A stretch of DNA of 64,000 nt from Palsa-1447 sp964414785. GTDB taxonomy: Bacteria > Verrucomicrobiota > Verrucomicrobiia > Opitutales > Opitutaceae. This document shows, piece after piece, positions 61,554 through 64,000 of the stretch. The notes beneath the pieces were generated by a model. It did not search any database. It had not been told where the DNA came from and worked only from the letters and a program-made list of their open reading frames with translations. The stretch is from the NCBI GenBank assembly GCA_964414785.1, contig CAYPXZ010000013.1:1-64000 (forward strand), written 5' to 3'. Position 1 is the stretch's first letter. Each line of letters begins with the position of its first letter. A program made the position numbers and the translations under genes.

Positions 61554-62156
61554 GTGTCCACCGACCCTGTCACTGATCGTGAGAACCTGCTCGAGCTGCA
61601 GCGGGGCGATGCCGCGGCCCTTAACCGGCTGATCGCCAGGTGGCAGCGCCCCCTCCTCGCGTTCGCGTACCGCTACGTCCAGAACTCGGCGGACGCGCAG
61701 GACCTTGTGGCCGAGACCTTTGTCAGGCTTTACGGACGCAGGGCCAACCTGAGGCCCGACACCAACCTCCCGGCATGGCTCTTCACGACGCTGTCCAACC
61801 TCTGCCACAACCACCACCGCTGGAAGCGTAGGCACCCGACCGTCGCCTTCGGCGCCCCGGTGAATGGATCAAGCTCCACGGGTTACTCCCAGGAGGTCAT
61901 CCCGGATCCGGCGTCCCTCGACGAGAGCCCCGACGCGGCCCTGGCCCGTGACGAGTCACTCGACGCGCTCAAGGCGGCGATCGAGGCGCTCCCGCACGAC
62001 CTCAAGGTCTCGGTGCTCCTGCACCACTACGAGCACCTCTCGTACAGGCAGATCGCGGTGATCTCTGGCTGCACCGAGCGCGGGGTTGAGACCCGACTGT
62101 ACCGGGCGCGCCGGCTGCTGCGGACCGAGCTGGCCCGGTTCACGGACGGCGCCTAG
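61554..62156 (+). CDS. ECF-type RNA polymerase sigma factor
   Basis: 200 residues from a GTG at 61554, 17 bases after the Spy-like stop; no ATG start fits. Region 2 reads FAYRYVQNSADAQDLVAETFVRLY and LPAWLFTTLSNLCHNHHRWKRR. Region 4 is ALPHDLKVSVLLHHYEHLSYRQIAVISGCTERGVETRLYRARRLL with its helix-turn-helix. Region 3 is absent, as in the ECF group. It comes last in the three-gene operon, whereas the sigma factor is first in most such sets. It may recognise the twin promoter at 60688 and 63822. Confidence 0.9.
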   Translation: MSTDPVTDRENLLELQRGDAAALNRLIARWQRPLLAFAYRYVQNSADAQDLVAETFVRLYGRRANLRPDTNLPAWLFTTLSNLCHNHHRWKRRHPTVAFGAPVNGSSSTGYSQEVIPDPASLDESPDAALARDESLDALKAAIEALPHDLKVSVLLHHYEHLSYRQIAVISGCTERGVETRLYRARRLLRTELARFTDGA

Positions 62157-63805
62157 GGCAAGTCGCGGTTGCCGACCGCGCTCAAGGGACCCACGTCGAC
62201 GTGTCCCTCCCTCAGGCGCTTCACCACGAAGCCGTGGCTGTCCTGGCCGAAGAACTGGGAGGCGTACTTGGTGATTTCCGGAAGGGACCTGTCGAACTCG
62301 TTGCGGTGTTCCAGGATGCTGAACCTTGTTACCCAGAGCACCTTGCGCACGTTCTGCCTCCATAGGAGCTGGAAGTCATAGGCCACCAGGCCGACGAAGT
62401 AGCGGTTCGATTCGATCTCCTCGAGCATGTTCATCGCGTCGAACTTGAACGAGAGGGACTTGTTGGGGAAATCAAACCCGAGCATGCGCGCATTCCTCAT
62501 GTCGTTGGAGCTCTGGGCCAGGCCTCCGATCGGCAGGGTCTCGGTCGTGCTGGAATACGTAGGGTTCCTCGCCATGCCGGACGACCCGCGCGTCGAGACC
62601 ACCGTGTAAGGCATCGAGAACCCCGGGGCCTGCATCGATCCGCTCGTCGTCCCCCAGTACACCACGATCAGCAGGTTCGTCCTGCTCGGGTCCCGCGCAG
62701 GAAGGTAGTTCTGGTCGGAGAGGGGCCCCGCGATATTCTGGGCGACCTGCTCGAAAGTCATGTTGTCGATGGTCGGGTCCGCCATGCAGATGTCCCACCT
62801 CGAGCCGTTGCCCAGGGCGTAGGTCTCGGGGGCAAAGGAGCCGTCGGCCTGCGCCTCGCGCGTGTACCCGCCATAGGAATGGGCCGAGACCATGGTATAG
62901 CCCTTGGTCACGGTCGGTCCGCCCGAGGCTGCCACCGGCAGGAACGGAAGTCCGAGGGGGCCGAACGGGCTCTCTTCGGCGCCGCGGGTTGCACGGGGTT
63001 GACCGATCCGGCTGTCCGAGGCCCCGGTCGTCCCGCCGCTCTGGGCGGGATCCTGGCTCTTCGCCGGCTCCGCCGGCTTGAAGTCAAAGTCCTGTCTCGC
63101 CAGGACGAGCACGGGCTTACCCCTCGACAGCGGAGGTTCAAACTCCCACTGGGCGACCGTCGTCACGGCGATGGCCGCGAGTTCCTGGTTCGCCTCGTTC
63201 GTCTCCTTGCTGACGCTCGGAATCCTGACGTGGCCCTGCTCATCGATGTAGAAGTCGACGGACACGCGGCCCCCTCGGCTGCTGAGCGCGAGCGCGTTCG
63301 GGTAGACCGGCTTTACGACCTTCTTTGGCGTCGGGATCCGGTCAAGCTGGCCGAGGGTGCAGGCACTGTAGGCCATGGAGTTCGGGAATATCTTGAAACG
63401 CAGGAGTTCCGAATAGGTCATCGGCGTCATGCTCACCACCACCACGCCCTCTACCTCAAACCTGAACGTGAGGTCCGCCTTGGCGTTGCGCGGCGAACCG
63501 TGCACGCGGGCCGGCTCAAACTTCCACTTTTTAAGGGCTGCTATGGCGCTGTCGGCAAAGCCCGGGTGGCTGTATGCCGTCACCACGTAGTCCGCCATCT
63601 TGCCCGTGTCGTCGATGGCCACCGCAATGCTCGCGGCGCCGCTCTTGATCCCGATGTTGACCAAGGTCTGGGGGTACACCGGGCTCTCGGTCTGGTCGAT
63701 CTTCACCGGGACGTAGGTGGGTTCACCCATCTGGGCGGCCAACGGCTGCGCGACGAGGAGGGTAGCCGCGCACAGGATCGGGAAACGGAGGCATTTCATG
63801 GTCAT
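62153..63805 (-). CDS. Secreted protein with two TonB C-terminal domains
   Basis: About 550 residues, with possible starts at 63805 and 63799. A signal peptide (LRFPILCAATLLVAQPLAAQ) is followed by two TonB_C-like units: ESPVYPQTLVNIGIKSGAAS with KKWKFEPARVHG, and VKPVYPNALALSSRGGRVSVDFYIDEQGHV with QWEFEPPLSRGKPV. The C-terminal 300 residues are a domain I do not recognise (NMTFEQVAQNIAGPL, NLLIVVYWGTTSGS, FVGLVAYDFQLLW). Unlike true TonB it has no membrane anchor or Pro-rich spacer, so it is an exported TonB-domain protein rather than an energy transducer. Convergent with the sigma gene, overlapping it by four bases. Confidence 0.75.
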   Translation of the reverse strand: MTMKCLRFPILCAATLLVAQPLAAQMGEPTYVPVKIDQTESPVYPQTLVNIGIKSGAASIAVAIDDTGKMADYVVTAYSHPGFADSAIAALKKWKFEPARVHGSPRNAKADLTFRFEVEGVVVVSMTPMTYSELLRFKIFPNSMAYSACTLGQLDRIPTPKKVVKPVYPNALALSSRGGRVSVDFYIDEQGHVRIPSVSKETNEANQELAAIAVTTVAQWEFEPPLSRGKPVLVLARQDFDFKPAEPAKSQDPAQSGGTTGASDSRIGQPRATRGAEESPFGPLGLPFLPVAASGGPTVTKGYTMVSAHSYGGYTREAQADGSFAPETYALGNGSRWDICMADPTIDNMTFEQVAQNIAGPLSDQNYLPARDPSRTNLLIVVYWGTTSGSMQAPGFSMPYTVVSTRGSSGMARNPTYSSTTETLPIGGLAQSSNDMRNARMLGFDFPNKSLSFKFDAMNMLEEIESNRYFVGLVAYDFQLLWRQNVRKVLWVTRFSILEHRNEFDRSLPEITKYASQFFGQDSHGFVVKRLREGHVDVGPLSAVGNRDLP

Positions 63806-63821
63806 GATGGATCTGCCTTGT

Positions 63822-63851
63822 ATAACACCAGACACCGCCCCTCCCCTTCAA
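63822..63851 (-). promoter_or_regulatory. Promoter of the TonB-domain gene
   Basis: On the - strand TTGAAG (63851-63846) and TGTTAT (63827-63822) are 18 bases apart, identical in both hexamers and spacing to the promoter of the sigma operon. The transcript would start near 63815, leaving a leader of only 10-16 bases before the candidate start codons. Confidence 0.55.
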
Positions 63852-64000
63852 TGTCTCCCCAGGCGTCCCATGCCGAAAGATAGGTGAAGGGGGCCGGTCG
63901 ACGCCGGTGTTTCCTGCTTGGATTCCCCCTGCTCCCTCGCCCCATGACCCTGCCTAATCCACATCCCGTTGGCCCCGCAAGTCCATCCGCAGCGTGAATA
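63852..64000. other. Right-edge sequence without recognised gene
   Basis: The last 149 bases upstream of the TonB-domain promoter show no convincing coding frame or structure; a gene may begin beyond the window edge. Confidence 0.4.

Overview
The window is a GC-rich, gene-dense stretch of a bacterial chromosome with about 53 protein genes and no rRNA, tRNA, CRISPR array or insertion sequence that I can see. The gene repertoire fits Verrucomicrobiota, probably an Opitutales-type organism: Tat-exported Gfo/Idh/MocA oxidoreductases beside a DUF1080 lipoprotein and DoxX, an Agl23-type membrane protein, a GH9 and a DUF5597-type GH35 enzyme, and a small sigma/Spy-like operon. This is inference from content; no marker gene settles it.

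Region by region. 1-2.6 kb: 5' end of an iron-sulfur repair protein (ScdA/RIC) behind a perfect CRP/FNR-type palindrome, then 6-phosphofructokinase and a family 2 glycosyltransferase. 2.8-7.5 kb: exported sugar-oxidation cluster (two Gfo/Idh enzymes, DUF1080 lipoprotein, DoxX, discoidin-domain protein). 7.5-13 kb: Agl23-like membrane protein, ApbE, and a 1,003-residue AsmA-like protein. 13-15.5 kb: convergent denD and otnK genes for four-carbon sugar acids. 15.8-25.7 kb: secreted unknown protein, thymidine kinase, GGQ release-factor-like protein, GH9 enzyme, pterin dehydratase, beta-propeller, DEAD-box helicase, a frameshifted CHASE3 sensor without a kinase domain, LysE exporter. 25.8-30 kb: two hybrid histidine kinases. 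30-34.4 kb: periplasmic molybdenum hydroxylase (IorAB type) with its maturation factors XdhC and MocA. 34.5-38.8 kb: Dabb protein, PriA, a divergent Fur-like regulator lacking the usual metal-sensing histidines, TPR and YdcF proteins.

38.8-46.9 kb is a phosphate island: DUF47-Pit low-affinity transport on the + strand and pstSCAB-phoU-phoB-phoR on the - strand, with a three-unit Pho box ahead of pstS. A SulP anion transporter lies divergent to pstS, followed by a convergent GH35-like enzyme.

50.5-60.5 kb, the most unusual part, encodes on the - strand a membrane complex related to group 4 [NiFe] hydrogenases (Hyf/Hyc) and complex I. The large subunit lacks all four Ni-Fe cysteines and the small subunit lacks all four cysteines of its proximal [4Fe-4S] cluster, yet the ion-pumping subunits keep their key Glu and Lys residues. 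It has two HyfB-like antiporter subunits, with a gene for a DNA-binding-domain/PTS-EIIA(Ntr) fusion between them. It belongs to the poorly understood 'hydrogenase-related' (Ehr-like) group.

60.7-63.9 kb: an operon of a single-span membrane protein, a Spy/CpxP-like protein and an ECF sigma factor, convergent with a double TonB-domain secreted protein. Both outward-facing start regions carry the same two hexamers at the same spacing, suggesting one regulon.
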